Below, one piece after another: positions 8,915 to 18,070 of a DNA stretch of 64,000 nt. The DNA lies in the NCBI GenBank assembly GCA_026708185.1, contig JAPOVK010000017.1:330708-394707 (forward strand), in the 5' to 3' direction. Source of the DNA: Gammaproteobacteria bacterium (GTDB lineage Bacteria > Pseudomonadota > Gammaproteobacteria > Pseudomonadales > Azotimanducaceae). The position numbers and the translations under genes are program-made. Positions within the stretch are counted from its first letter, which is position 1. Every line of letters begins with the position of its first letter. The notes under the pieces were generated by a model. That model ran no database searches. It had not been told where the DNA came from and saw nothing but the letters and a program-made list of their open reading frames with translations.

Positions 8915-9248
8915 TGGTCTCGAAATAGAGGTGATGGTGCAACGCGCAGCCGGGATTGAACCGGGCTCCGCAGTCCGGGCACGCGGATTCGCACGCCAGG
9001 TAGGCCGCTATCGTCAACTGGTGGCCGCAAACGCCGCACAGGATCGCGCGCTCCTCTCGCTCGGACACGGGCCAGACATCCGGCGCATGATCCGCGACGG
9101 CGCGATGGCAATCAATGCACGGATACCACGCGTCGCAGCACTTGAACTTGAGCGCGATGACATCGGTGGGGCCCGCGTAGTGGCTGCAACGGGTCTCGGC
9201 GTCAATGTCTACGCCGAGGACATCGACGCCGTGAACGCGTCTGCGCAA
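8907..9248 (-). CDS. CHY-type zinc finger protein
   Basis: A 113-residue protein matching the CHY zinc-finger fold along its length: CSHYAGPTDVIALKFKCC, YPCIDCHRAVADH, ILCGVCGHQLTIAAYLAC and CPDCGARFNPGCALHHHLYF. At least eight Cys and several His are positioned for three zinc ions. Stand-alone bacterial CHY proteins are common but poorly understood; eukaryotic relatives use the domain in ubiquitin ligases. Here the stop overlaps the hyuA start by eight bases and its start lies four bases after the flotillin stop, placing it in a continuous minus-strand run. The functional link to hydantoin metabolism is unknown. Confidence 0.85.
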   Translation of the reverse strand: MRRRVHGVDVLGVDIDAETRCSHYAGPTDVIALKFKCCDAWYPCIDCHRAVADHAPDVWPVSEREERAILCGVCGHQLTIAAYLACESACPDCGARFNPGCALHHHLYFETSG

Positions 9249-9252
9249 CGTG

Positions 9253-10656
9253 CTATTCCGACTTTTCGGCGCCCGTCTGCGACTGCTCCTGGCTGGCCTC
9301 GTCGCTGCTCTTGAGCTTGCGTCCGTCGGCCATCTCGCCGAGGAACGCCGGCAATTCGATCCCCGCCATCTTGGCGACTTCGTGGAACGGCGGCAGGGCC
9401 TGGGTCAGGCCGCCGAGGAAGTTCCCCACCGCATCGCCCTTGCCGCCGTCGAAGACGACGACCTTCTCGAAATCGATGTTGCTGATGGCACTCGCCTGAA
9501 CCTCGGCGATCTGCTCGAGCTTGTCGACGATCATCAGTTGCGCCGCCTTGTCGGGACTGCCCGCAGCGGCGAGGACGATGTCCCTGAACCCCTCGGCCAT
9601 CTTGGTGAGGATCTCCATGCGGCCTTGGGCCTCGCCCGCGAGCTTGGCGCGCATCGCATCGCCTTCCGCTTCACCGGCGAGAACCTCGCGTTGCTTCTCG
9701 CCCTCCGCCTCCGTGCGAACGCGGTCGCGTTCGATCTCCGCGGGGACGACGATGTCGGCGTATTCGCGCGCCCGGTCGCGCTCGGCGCGGGCCACCTCGG
9801 CCTCGCGCTCCGCCACATAGCCTTCCTGCTCCGCAGCCGCCTCCTTCACGGATTCGGCTGCGTCGCCGCGGCGTTTGGCTTCGGCCTGCGCTTCGCGAAG
9901 GTCCGCCTCGGATGACGCTTCGACCGCGCGTGCCTGGTTCTCGCCGGTCACCGCCTTGGCGTTGGCGTCCGCGACGCGGACGCGTTGGTCCTGTTCGGCT
10001 TCCGCGGAACCGACCGCACCGTCACGTTCCTGCTGCGCCACCTGCACCTTGGCCTGGTTGACGGCCTCCGCAGCGGCGCGCTGACCGAGCGCCTCGATGT
10101 ACCCGGACTCGTCGGTGATGTCGGAGATGTTGACGTTGATGAGGTTGAGACCGACCTTGATGAGTTCCGACTCGATGTTCTCGAGCACTCGCGACTCGAA
10201 CTTCTCACGGTCGCTGTTGATCTCTTCGATGTCCATCATGGCGAGCGTGGCCCGCAACTGGCCGTAGATGATGTCCTTCGCCGTCTCCTCGATCTGGCGC
10301 GTGTCGAGCGACAGCAGCCGCTCGGCAGCGTTGTTCATCAGTTCCTGTTGCGTGCCGATGCCAAACGTGAAACGCGACGGCACGTTGACCCGGATGTTCT
10401 GTTTCGACAAGGCCCCGCGCAGGTCGATGTCCACCGTCATCGGGGTGAGATCGAGGTAGCGATAGCCCTGTATCACCGGCCATACGAACGTCGTCCCGCC
10501 GTGGATCGGCTTTGCCATGCGGTCGCCGCCGACCTGGCCGTACTTGACCAGGATCTTGTCCGACGGGCAGGTGCGAATGCGCCGGATGGCGGCGATCAGC
10601 GCCACCATGAAGATCACCGCCGCGATGACGATGACGATTATCGTGGGTGAGAACAT
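9253..10656 (-). CDS. Flotillin-like SPFH/band 7 protein (YqiK/FloT type)
   Basis: A 467-residue protein with a single N-terminal membrane segment (IIVIVIAAVIFMVALIAAI), an SPFH domain at about residues 30-200 (CPSDKILVKYGQVGG, LDTRQIEETAKDIIYGQLRATLAMM), then a long Ala/Glu-rich coiled coil (about 200-360) and a C-terminal region ending in a charged tail. Flotillins assemble on the inner membrane and organise membrane microdomains. It lies 26 bases downstream of an NfeD-like membrane gene, the standard two-gene arrangement in bacteria, which strengthens the call. Confidence 0.9.
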   Translation of the reverse strand: MFSPTIIVIVIAAVIFMVALIAAIRRIRTCPSDKILVKYGQVGGDRMAKPIHGGTTFVWPVIQGYRYLDLTPMTVDIDLRGALSKQNIRVNVPSRFTFGIGTQQELMNNAAERLLSLDTRQIEETAKDIIYGQLRATLAMMDIEEINSDREKFESRVLENIESELIKVGLNLINVNISDITDESGYIEALGQRAAAEAVNQAKVQVAQQERDGAVGSAEAEQDQRVRVADANAKAVTGENQARAVEASSEADLREAQAEAKRRGDAAESVKEAAAEQEGYVAEREAEVARAERDRAREYADIVVPAEIERDRVRTEAEGEKQREVLAGEAEGDAMRAKLAGEAQGRMEILTKMAEGFRDIVLAAAGSPDKAAQLMIVDKLEQIAEVQASAISNIDFEKVVVFDGGKGDAVGNFLGGLTQALPPFHEVAKMAGIELPAFLGEMADGRKLKSSDEASQEQSQTGAEKSE

Positions 10657-10682
10657 TGTGGGACTCCTTGGGTTCTTCGACG

Positions 10683-11339
10683 TCAGGCGGGACGCGGCTT
10701 GGTTTCGGCTTGGTTGGCGACTAGCTGTGAGTCGGTCGCGGTCGTCGCATTCCCGACGACGAGCTGGCTGCCGGAAAAGCCCAGCACGGTGACCGCCGAA
10801 TTGCGCTTCAAGCCCTCGCCGTCGGTGACGGCATGGTATTCCATGAGCCGCCCCTGGACCGATACGCTCACCTTGCCGACGCCGTGGCGGCCTTCCGGGA
10901 CGGCCAATGTGACGGTGCCAGCCTGTCCGACGGTGTTCTCGATCCGGACGTTTCCTTCATGCTTCAGCATGGCCAGCAGGGCAAGCAGGCCGATGTTGAT
11001 GCCGGTGAAGAGAGCGCCCACCACGAGGCCGACCAGCACGACGAAGACGATGTGGGTCAGCCCCCAGTCGTAGGCCATCAGTCCGCCCCACGACAGACCC
11101 ATCAGGAACGACACGCCGTTGCGGATCGTGAAGATGTTGCCGAAGGCGCTGTCGCCACCGACGTCGTCGCCGATGGCACCTTCGTCGAGGTTCGGGACCT
11201 CGCCGGCGTCGGCCTCGTCTACCTCGCCGATGCCGAACAGGCTGAACACCACCTGGATGGCGAACACCGAGGTCGAGAACAGGGCGATGACGAACAGCGC
11301 TTGCTGCAGCGCAGACAGGCCGTCGAACCACTCGCTCAT
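10683..11339 (-). CDS. NfeD/YqiJ-like membrane protein, flotillin partner
   Basis: A 218-residue protein with a membrane helix near residues 10-35, two more around 75-125 (VSFLMGLSWGGLMAYDWGL, IVFVVLVGLVVGALFTGIN) and a soluble C-terminal beta-rich OB-type domain containing GQAGTVTLAVPEGRHGVGKV and SAVTVLGFSGSQLVV. This is the architecture of NfeD-family partners of flotillins. Start at ATG 11339. It is the first gene of the nfeD-flotillin unit. Clade-specific function remains unclear beyond membrane organisation. Confidence 0.75.
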   Translation of the reverse strand: MSEWFDGLSALQQALFVIALFSTSVFAIQVVFSLFGIGEVDEADAGEVPNLDEGAIGDDVGGDSAFGNIFTIRNGVSFLMGLSWGGLMAYDWGLTHIVFVVLVGLVVGALFTGINIGLLALLAMLKHEGNVRIENTVGQAGTVTLAVPEGRHGVGKVSVSVQGRLMEYHAVTDGEGLKRNSAVTVLGFSGSQLVVGNATTATDSQLVANQAETKPRPA

Positions 11340-11478
11340 TCCGCAATCCCGCCGTCAGACACGCATTCAAGTATCAGCGAGACAACGGATCGCACTCAAG
11401 TGAGGAAGCCGTGGAAGTTTCCCCGAGGGCGCCTCCACGGTTTCTGCACAGTGACGAGCCCTAGCGGGCTGTGCCCTT

Positions 11479-11512
11479 CGAGGTGCGCGGCCCGCCCGGG
11501 TCGCGCACCTCG
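11479..11512 (-). terminator. Hairpin downstream of iorB, possible terminator
   Basis: CGAGGTGCGCG and CGCGCACCTCG form a perfect 11-bp stem around a 12-base loop, eight bases after the iorB stop. There is no T tract on the minus strand, so intrinsic termination is uncertain. A second inverted repeat (CCGTGGA/TCCACGG, 11409-11440) and a short one (AGCCC/GGGCT, near 11458-11470) lie just beyond. Confidence 0.35.
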
Positions 11513-11519
11513 CGGGAGC

Positions 11520-13763
11520 TCACACCGTGTAGCCTTCCTCGCTGATCGGCAGCGTGCGGATGCGGCGTCCTGTCGCGGAGTAGATCGCGTTGCACACCGC
11601 CGGGGCCAGCGGCGGCAGCGCCGGCTCGCCCAAGCCCGTGGGTGAGAAGTCGCTGTCCACGAAGTGCACATCCACCTTCGGCGTCGCCCCCATGCGCAGC
11701 AGCGGGTACTTGTCGAAGTTCGACTGCTGCACGCGACCGTTCTCGAAGGTGACCGACAGCCCCATCATCGTCGACAGGCCGTCGACGACCGAGCCCTGCA
11801 TCTGGTTCTCGGCCCCACTCAAGTTCACGATCGGGCCGACGTCGGCCGCCACGGTCACCTTGTGGACCTTGATCTTCTTGTCCGTATCCACGCTGACGTC
11901 AGCGACTTCCGCAATGTGGCCCATGTGGCTGAAGTAGAACGCGAGCCCCAGGGCACGGCCGTCGGGCATATCGCGCCCCCACCCGGCCTTCTCGGCAGCG
12001 AGCTTCACGACGTTCGCCGCGCGCTCCGTATTGAGCGTCCCCGGATTGTCCGGCACTAGCCAGCGCGGTTCGCCGAACACTTCGAGCAGCACTTCGAGAT
12101 GGTCGCGACCCGCAGCGGCGGCCAGCTCGTGCAGGAAGCTCTGCACGACGAAGCCGAACACGTTGGCCCCGGGTGCACGCCAGGCGGCGCAACGGTTCTT
12201 CCAGTCGAGAGCTGTCTGCTCGAAACGCACGTTCGGAACCAGTCCGTTCGGGAACACGCCTTGCCCCAGGGCGCCACCGCTCACCGGTCGCCCGTCGTTG
12301 GCGAAGGTGATGAAGTGGTCCCGCCAGCCGGTGACCTTGCCCTCGGCATCCACCGAGCCTTCGAGCTGGTGGAAGCCGCCGGCCCGGTACAGGTCGTAGG
12401 CCATGTCGTCTTCGCGCGTCCACTGCAGCTTCACGGGAACGCCCGCGCGCTGCGTAATCGCCGCCGCCTCGCACATGAAGTCGTTGTACAGCCGGCGCCC
12501 GAAGCCGCCGCCGCAACGCATCTGGTGGAGCGTGATCTTGGACTTGTCGATGCCAGTGGCCCGTGCCACCGCGTCCATGCCCCAGTCGGGCGTCTGCGTC
12601 GGCGACCAGATCTCGAGCGCACCGTCCGCGAACGAGGCCGTGGTGTTCTGCGGTTCGAGCTGGGCGTGGCTGACGAAGTGGTAGGTGTAGTAGCCCGAGA
12701 CGCGCTCGGCTGCCGACTCGAAAGCCGCGTCCACGTCGCCCTCGTCGACGACGCGTTCGCCGGCCTCGCCCCGCAAGCTCTCGGCTTCAGCCACGGCGGC
12801 GCTCCAACTGTCCTTGGAAGCCTCGGTCTCGTCCCACTCGACGGCGAGCGCGCGCTTGGCGCGGATCGCCGCCCAGGTCGACTCCGCAATGATCGCGACG
12901 CCCGGCAAGAGGTCCATGGCGTTGTCGTTGCCGTCCAGGATGAACGCGTCGTGCACGCCGGGCATGGCCTTGATCTCGGCGAGGTTCGCCGACTTGGCCT
13001 TGCCGCCGATGGCGGGGCACTTCTGATAGACCGCGTACTTCATGCCCGGGACCGACACGTCGATGCCGAAGAGCGCTTCGCCGCGGACCAGCGCCTCGTT
13101 GTCCACGCCCGTGATGCGCTTGCCGAGCAGCCGGAAGTCGCCGGTGCTCTTGAGCGTGAGCGATGCCGCGTCGGGTACGGGCATCTCCGCGGCATCGGCC
13201 GCCAAGGCCGTGTACTTGAGCTTTCGCCCGCTTGCCTCGTGGATGACGTGGCTGTCCCTGGTGGAGAGTTCTTCAGCGGGCACGCCAAGCTGCTTGGCGG
13301 CGGCGCCGACGAGCATCGCCCGGGCCGTCGCGCCTGCCTGGCGCAAGGGAGTCCAGTTCATGGGTATCGACATCGAGCCACCGGCGAATTGCATGCCGTA
13401 GGTCGCCGCGTCGATGGGGGACTGCACGACCGTCACGTCGTCCCAAGCGGCGTCGAGTTCCTCGGCCACGATCATCGGCAGCGATGTCTTCACACCTTGG
13501 CCGACCTCGGGGTTCTTGGCCAGCAGCGTGATGCCGTCGGCGTCGATGCGCACGTAGCCATTCGGCTTAAGCGGCCCACCCGCGGCCGCGGCTCGTGGCA
13601 GCGTGAACGAAAGCATCAGGCCGCCGCCGACGAGGCCGGTGAGTTTAATGAATTGGCGGCGGTCGAGCTTGGCGATTCCGAGTAGCCCGTCCGCGATCTG
13701 CTCCCGCTCGCCGGTGACGGCCGCGACGGTCTCGTTGATCCCTTGATAGTTGAGCGCGCTCAT
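11520..13763 (-). CDS. iorB: Isoquinoline 1-oxidoreductase-type molybdopterin subunit (beta)
   Basis: A 747-residue protein from ATG 13763, the start that overlaps iorA by four bases. The N terminus carries a twin-arginine-like element ([11 protein letters not shown] followed by a hydrophobic stretch) as in IorB and related aldehyde/N-heterocycle dehydrogenases, suggesting Tat export of the heterodimer. Molybdopterin-binding segments include [58 protein letters not shown] and, near the C terminus, [20 protein letters not shown]. Reaction class: hydroxylation or oxidation of N-heterocycles or aldehydes with water as oxygen donor. The real substrate is unknown. A separate FAD subunit is absent, as usual for Ior-type enzymes. 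Confidence 0.9.
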   Translation of the reverse strand: MSALNYQGINETVAAVTGEREQIADGLLGIAKLDRRQFIKLTGLVGGGLMLSFTLPRAAAAGGPLKPNGYVRIDADGITLLAKNPEVGQGVKTSLPMIVAEELDAAWDDVTVVQSPIDAATYGMQFAGGSMSIPMNWTPLRQAGATARAMLVGAAAKQLGVPAEELSTRDSHVIHEASGRKLKYTALAADAAEMPVPDAASLTLKSTGDFRLLGKRITGVDNEALVRGEALFGIDVSVPGMKYAVYQKCPAIGGKAKSANLAEIKAMPGVHDAFILDGNDNAMDLLPGVAIIAESTWAAIRAKRALAVEWDETEASKDSWSAAVAEAESLRGEAGERVVDEGDVDAAFESAAERVSGYYTYHFVSHAQLEPQNTTASFADGALEIWSPTQTPDWGMDAVARATGIDKSKITLHQMRCGGGFGRRLYNDFMCEAAAITQRAGVPVKLQWTREDDMAYDLYRAGGFHQLEGSVDAEGKVTGWRDHFITFANDGRPVSGGALGQGVFPNGLVPNVRFEQTALDWKNRCAAWRAPGANVFGFVVQSFLHELAAAAGRDHLEVLLEVFGEPRWLVPDNPGTLNTERAANVVKLAAEKAGWGRDMPDGRALGLAFYFSHMGHIAEVADVSVDTDKKIKVHKVTVAADVGPIVNLSGAENQMQGSVVDGLSTMMGLSVTFENGRVQQSNFDKYPLLRMGATPKVDVHFVDSDFSPTGLGEPALPPLAPAVCNAIYSATGRRIRTLPISEEGYTV

Positions 13764-14242
13764 GTCCGGCCCTCCTTCATGCTCGCCGCCGCCGTCTTCA
13801 CACCCTCCCGGATGCGCACGTACGTGCCGCAGCGACACAGGTTGCCCGCCATCGCCGCATCGATCGCGGCGTCGTCCGGATCCGGGTTGGAGCGCAGTAG
13901 CGCTTCCGCCGCCATGATCTGACCTGATTGGCAGTAGCCGCACTGGGCCACGTCGAGGTCAACCCAGGCCTGCTGCACCGGGTTCAACTCGCCGGCCGAC
14001 CCCGCGAGGCCCTCGATCGTCGTCACGGTGCTGTCGCCCACCCCGGAAACCGGGAACGAGCACGACTTCACCGGATTCCCGTCGAGAAGCACCGTGCAGG
14101 CGCCGCATTGGCTGATTCCGCACCCGAACTTCGTGCCGACCAGCCCCAACTCGTCGCGCAACACCCACAGAAGCGGCGTTGCCGGATCGGACGCGTCGAC
14201 TTCGCGCACCTCCCCGTTGACGTTCACGCGTAAACTCGCCAT
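13760..14242 (-). CDS. iorA: Isoquinoline 1-oxidoreductase-type [2Fe-2S] subunit (alpha)
   Basis: A 160-residue protein from ATG 14242. It has the plant-type [2Fe-2S] set [15 protein letters not shown] and CSFPV, and the second, helical cluster [16 protein letters not shown] plus [12 protein letters not shown]. Length and order match IorA/CoxS electron-transfer subunits. It overlaps iorB by four bases, so the pair is translationally coupled. It faces the MaoC-like gene across 117 bases, which must hold both promoters. Confidence 0.92.
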   Translation of the reverse strand: MASLRVNVNGEVREVDASDPATPLLWVLRDELGLVGTKFGCGISQCGACTVLLDGNPVKSCSFPVSGVGDSTVTTIEGLAGSAGELNPVQQAWVDLDVAQCGYCQSGQIMAAEALLRSNPDPDDAAIDAAMAGNLCRCGTYVRIREGVKTAAASMKEGRT

Positions 14243-14359
14243 CCCTCGTTCTCCCCAAGTTGCGAATGCGCCGATTGTAGCGCGCATCGGGGGGCGTTTT
14301 TGACACCGACGAGCGCGTCGGGTTAGGTTGATCCGTTTCAGCCAATTGACGAGGACGGC

Positions 14360-15451
14360 ATGGCGGCACCGGCCATGATCACCACGATCGACGACTTCGA
14401 GGCGGAGTACCGCAAAGGCATCGGCTACGTCATGCCGGCGCGGGGAAGCCGGGAAGCGAGCCTGGACAACATCCAGCGCTTCGGGGACGGCGTCGGAGAC
14501 TACAACCCGTTGTACCGGGATCCGGCTTACGGGGCCCAGAGCCCTTACGGATCGGTCATCGCGCCGCCGATCTTCATCTACGGGGCGAGCTTGGGCATTG
14601 CGCTCGCGATCAACGGCAACATCGACGGCCGACGTCTGTCGTCGAGCTACTTTCCGATGAACTACGCGGGCGGCACGATCGAGTTCAAGAGGACCATCTG
14701 GCCGGGCGATCGCATCTCCGCCTCCGAGGAGATCATCGACATCCATCGCAAGCACAGCGACCGGATCGGCGACTTCGTGCTCTGCGAAGCGGGGATCAAC
14801 TACCACAACCAGCGCAAGGAACTGGTCGCCACCAAGACGACGCTCATGGCGCGCTACCAGAACCTCGGCGGCGGCCGAACCATCCAGTACGACCGCGAGA
14901 AGAAGACCCAGGTGATCGAGGAGTCGCCGGACCCCTTGGTCTACGAACGCGAACGCTGCGGCGCAGACACGCGCTACTTCGAAGACGTAACCGTCGGCGA
15001 CGAGATGCCACCCTTGCACAAGGGCACCTACACCGTCACGGAGCTCTTCCTGTTCACGCACGGCGTGGTCGGGACCCGCCGCAGCCCACGCGCCGCCCTC
15101 GAAGCCGAGGAGTCCAAGGACTTGGGCGGGGGCGGTCGTTACGACGCCGAGCATGCGCGCAACCGCCGCAACATGCCAGGGCAGTTCGACTGGGGGCCGC
15201 AAAGAGTCTGCTGGGTCGCCCAGATGGCGACCGACTGGATGGGCGACGACGGGCGACTCCTGAAGATGGAAACGCGCGTCCGCCATCCCAACGTGGTCGG
15301 CGACACCAATACGCTGTTCGGCAAGGTGGCCGCCAAGACCGCAGTTGGCGACGAACACCTGGTCGAGCTGGACGTCTACAACGAGAACCAGGCGGGGCTT
15401 GCCACCGTGGAAGCGCGCATCACGGTCGCCCTGCCGTCGCGGGCCGCCTGA
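14360..15451 (+). CDS. Double-hotdog MaoC-like acyl dehydratase
   Basis: A 363-residue protein made of two hotdog halves. The N-terminal half (about 1-165) has the hydratase-type motif [21 protein letters not shown] followed by IAPP; the C-terminal half (about 205-360) begins [16 protein letters not shown] and ends with a hotdog strand ([13 protein letters not shown]). Related proteins hydrate or dehydrate acyl-CoA or related thioesters. It is divergent from iorAB, so it may share their pathway, but that is inference. A split version of a similar pair appears at 58794-59676. Confidence 0.8.
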   Translation: MAAPAMITTIDDFEAEYRKGIGYVMPARGSREASLDNIQRFGDGVGDYNPLYRDPAYGAQSPYGSVIAPPIFIYGASLGIALAINGNIDGRRLSSSYFPMNYAGGTIEFKRTIWPGDRISASEEIIDIHRKHSDRIGDFVLCEAGINYHNQRKELVATKTTLMARYQNLGGGRTIQYDREKKTQVIEESPDPLVYERERCGADTRYFEDVTVGDEMPPLHKGTYTVTELFLFTHGVVGTRRSPRAALEAEESKDLGGGGRYDAEHARNRRNMPGQFDWGPQRVCWVAQMATDWMGDDGRLLKMETRVRHPNVVGDTNTLFGKVAAKTAVGDEHLVELDVYNENQAGLATVEARITVALPSRAA

Positions 15452-15482
15452 CCGCATCGAGCCGTTGCAGCAGGTCAAGCCG

Positions 15483-15755
15483 TTGCCGCGCCCTCTGTCT
15501 TTGAAGGTCGCCTTCGCGGCGTGCGTACTGCTGGTCGTTGCCCATGCGGCGGCGAGCAGTCATGCGCATGAAGGTGACCACGCCGACGAGATGTGCCTGG
15601 TCTGTGTTGCCAGCGCCGAACTCGCCCCGGACACATCGGTTCCGGTGCAGGCCGCTGGACTCGCGACTGCGGGGGGCGAGCCCGATGGACAGGCCGCTGC
15701 GCCCTTCCCCGTGCGCCATGGCGACTATTCGGCGAGAGCACCTCCATCCTCTTGA
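15483..15755 (+). CDS. Small exported Cys/His protein, DUF2946-like
   Basis: A short open frame downstream of the MaoC gene with no ATG; TTG 15483 (or TTG 15465) is the likely start. It encodes a hydrophobic N-terminal segment ([17 protein letters not shown]), then [20 protein letters not shown] and a low-complexity tail, about 90 residues in all. A His/Asp-rich run with a CLVC pair after a membrane segment resembles small DUF2946-type proteins often found next to metal-related TonB receptors. It lies directly upstream of a histidine-rich TonB receptor. A metal-related role is inferred from context only. Confidence 0.55.
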   Translation: MPRPLSLKVAFAACVLLVVAHAAASSHAHEGDHADEMCLVCVASAELAPDTSVPVQAAGLATAGGEPDGQAAAPFPVRHGDYSARAPPSS

Positions 15756-15768
15756 GTGACGACGCAAC

Positions 15769-15803
15769 GCGCCCTCAAGGGCGCCCAGGTTTGTTGTTTT
15801 CTT
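15769..15803 (+). terminator. Intrinsic terminator or attenuator before TonB receptor
   Basis: GCGCCCT and AGGGCGC form a 7-bp GC stem (15769-15784), followed six bases later by TTGTTGTTTTCTT (15791-15803). It ends eight bases before the start codon of the TonB receptor, so it may stop the upstream transcript or act as a leader attenuator. Confidence 0.5.
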
Positions 15804-15811
15804 AAGGAGAG

Positions 15812-18019
15812 ATGTCCTTGCGCAGCTTGATCCAATTTGCCCCTTTTGTCGTACTCGCCGTCCTTCTCGCACCGACCGTAGCGGCCGAAGAGGACGGGGC
15901 CACGGAGTCAGCCACCGCTGACGATCCGTCTATCGAAATCCTGGAAGTCCAGGCCCACCCGTTGTCCGGCGAAGGGCTGTCCCAAGCCGCTATCGCCTTG
16001 CACGGCGCAGACCTTGAACGTGAAGTCGCAGGGAGCATCGGAGAGACGGTGGCCCGTCAGCCGGGCGTCCACTCCGCGGCTTTCGGCGAGGCCGTCGGCC
16101 GACCCGTGATCCATGGCATGAGCGGCGCGCGCGTGCGCATCATGGAGGATCGCATCGACACCATGGATGCATCGGTCACCAGTGCCGACCACGCGACAAC
16201 GGTAGATCCGTTCATCGCCGACCGGGTTGAGGTCTTGAAAGGTTCCAGCACGCTGCTCTACGGGCCCGGCGCCATCGGCGGCGTCGTGGACGTGCACACC
16301 GGCCGAGTACCGCATGAGCCGCGCGAGAGCATCACCGGGAAGCTCGAAGTGCGCGGCGCCGACAACGGCGGCCGGCGCAACGCCACGTTCCGCCTCGACG
16401 GCGGTGGCGAGACGGTGGCCTGGCACCTGGACGGCTTCACGCGCTCCGCCGACGAGTACGACATACCCGGATTCGCGGAGTCCGCGCGATTCCACGCCAC
16501 CGAGGAGCATGAGGAGGAACACGACCACGAAGGCGAGGGCCACGACGAGGACGAAGAGGAGCACCACGACGAGGAAGACGAACACCACGACGAGGAGGAA
16601 GAGGCCTACGGCACGCTGCCCGGCAGCCAGGTCGATGGTCGGGGGGGTGCATTCGGCATCTCCGTGGTCGGCGACTGGGGCTTTGCCGGGGTCGCGGTGA
16701 GTACCTTGCGCTACGACTACGGTCTGCCCGGTGGCCACGGCCATCACGGCGAAGAGGAACACCACGACGAGGAAGAACACCACGACGAAGAGGGCCACGA
16801 CGAGGAGGCCCATGAAGAGGAGGAAGAGCACGATCACGGACATGCCGACGAGGAAGGCAACGTCACCTTGGAACTGGAGCAGACCCGTGTGGACTTCGAA
16901 GCGGGCATCGCCGAACCGTTCGCCGGCATCTCCAGCCTGAACATCCGCATCGGCATGAACGACTACGAGCACGTCGAGATCGAGCCCAGCGGTGAGATTG
17001 GCACGCTGTTCGAGAACAACGCCTACGAGGCCCGGATCGAACTCGCGAATCAGGACCATGCCGGCCTCGATGGCGCAGTCGGCGTCCAGTTCGGCAATCG
17101 CGAGTTCTCCGCCGTCGGCCACGAAGCCTTCGTGCCCCCGGTGGACACGGGGTCTTTCGGCGTTTTCTGGGTCGGCGAGCGCTCAATGGAGGGATTCGAC
17201 TTGGAAACTGGTGTCCGCCTCGACCGGGTAAGCCATGACCCAACGGCGTCGTCGAGCACCGATTTCACGACCTTCTCGGCATCGCTCGGGTTCGTGATTC
17301 CCCGCGACGACACCGTTTTCGGGTTGCACGCCGACTTTTCGTCGCGAGCGCCCATCGCCGAGGAGTTGTACTCCCACGGTCCGCACCCAGCCACCCAGAG
17401 TTTCGAGATCGGCGATCCCGGCCTCGATGCCGAGACGGCCCTCAATGCCGCCGCTACAGTGAACTTTGCGACCGGTCGCGTGGAATGGACGGCAACAGCC
17501 TACGCCACGACCTTCCGCGACCACATCTACCAGTTCGTGACGGGCGAGGTGGAGGACGGCTTCCTGGTAGCCCAGTACGGCCAGGCGGATGCAACGTATC
17601 GCGGCTTGGACGTATCTGCGGGCCTACGGCTGGCGACGTTCGACGGCGGCGACCTCTCGGGGCGCTTCCTGTTCGACACGGTCGCGGCGGAACTCGACAT
17701 CGCGGGCAATGACCGCGTGCCACGCCTGCCGGCATCTCGTGCCGGATTCGGTCTCGACCTCGAGCGCGGGCCGCTGTCGGCATCGGTGGACTTCCTGCGC
17801 GTCTTCGAACAGGACGAACCGGCTGCCATGGAACTCGGGACCGATGCCTACGATGACGTAAGGGTCTTCCTTGCCCTCGACCTCGGAGAGAATGCGCGGC
17901 TCTTCTTCCAGGGGCGCAACCTGACTGACGACGAACAGCGTCAGCACACGTCCTACATCAAGGAGTTCGCGCCGCAACCCGGACGAACCCTAGAGGCGGG
18001 TTTCCGGTTGGCTTTCTGA
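15812..18019 (+). CDS. TonB-dependent receptor with two histidine-rich loops, ZnuD-like zinc receptor
   Basis: A 735-residue outer-membrane receptor; ATG 15812 follows AAGGAG. Signal peptide ends near VAAEE; the plug domain contains ETVARQPGVHSAAFG, RPVIHGMSGARVRIMEDRID and VEVLKGSSTLLYGPGAIGGV; the protein ends in a final barrel strand with Phe (GRTLEAGFRLAF). Two long His/Glu/Asp runs interrupt the barrel at about residues 228-268 and 307-349 (for example EEHHDEEDEHHDEEEEA). Such loops and this plug sequence fit the ZnuD family, which binds zinc at the cell surface for TonB-driven import. The neighbouring small Cys/His protein and the nearby ZIP transporter support a metal role. Confidence 0.85.
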   Translation: MSLRSLIQFAPFVVLAVLLAPTVAAEEDGATESATADDPSIEILEVQAHPLSGEGLSQAAIALHGADLEREVAGSIGETVARQPGVHSAAFGEAVGRPVIHGMSGARVRIMEDRIDTMDASVTSADHATTVDPFIADRVEVLKGSSTLLYGPGAIGGVVDVHTGRVPHEPRESITGKLEVRGADNGGRRNATFRLDGGGETVAWHLDGFTRSADEYDIPGFAESARFHATEEHEEEHDHEGEGHDEDEEEHHDEEDEHHDEEEEAYGTLPGSQVDGRGGAFGISVVGDWGFAGVAVSTLRYDYGLPGGHGHHGEEEHHDEEEHHDEEGHDEEAHEEEEEHDHGHADEEGNVTLELEQTRVDFEAGIAEPFAGISSLNIRIGMNDYEHVEIEPSGEIGTLFENNAYEARIELANQDHAGLDGAVGVQFGNREFSAVGHEAFVPPVDTGSFGVFWVGERSMEGFDLETGVRLDRVSHDPTASSSTDFTTFSASLGFVIPRDDTVFGLHADFSSRAPIAEELYSHGPHPATQSFEIGDPGLDAETALNAAATVNFATGRVEWTATAYATTFRDHIYQFVTGEVEDGFLVAQYGQADATYRGLDVSAGLRLATFDGGDLSGRFLFDTVAAELDIAGNDRVPRLPASRAGFGLDLERGPLSASVDFLRVFEQDEPAAMELGTDAYDDVRVFLALDLGENARLFFQGRNLTDDEQRQHTSYIKEFAPQPGRTLEAGFRLAF

Positions 18020-18034
18020 GCGCGCATTGGCGAA

Positions 18035-18070
18035 CATCGTCGGGATCCCGCACCGAGGGTCCCGACGATG
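18035..18070 (+). promoter_or_regulatory. Hairpin that includes the start codon of the ankyrin gene
   Basis: CATCGTCGGGATCCC (18035-18049) and GGGTCCCGACGATG (18057-18070) pair over 14 bp with one bulged base and a 7-base loop. The last three bases of the 3' arm are the ATG of the ankyrin gene. It may end the receptor transcript, sequester the start codon, or both. Confidence 0.45.

Noticed and set aside
12099..13685. A 528-residue plus-strand frame across iorB
   Set aside because: Shadow frame caused by high GC in third positions; the sense gene has complete molybdopterin-binding motifs.
16495..16860. Short DNA repeats that look like a CRISPR or tandem array
   Set aside because: They encode the His/Glu/Asp loops of the receptor; there are no regular repeat-spacer units.
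15908..17122. A 404-residue open frame on the minus strand across the TonB receptor
   Set aside because: It is antisense to a clear receptor; its Val/Phe-rich stretches are mirror images of the His/Glu-rich loops and have no domain.
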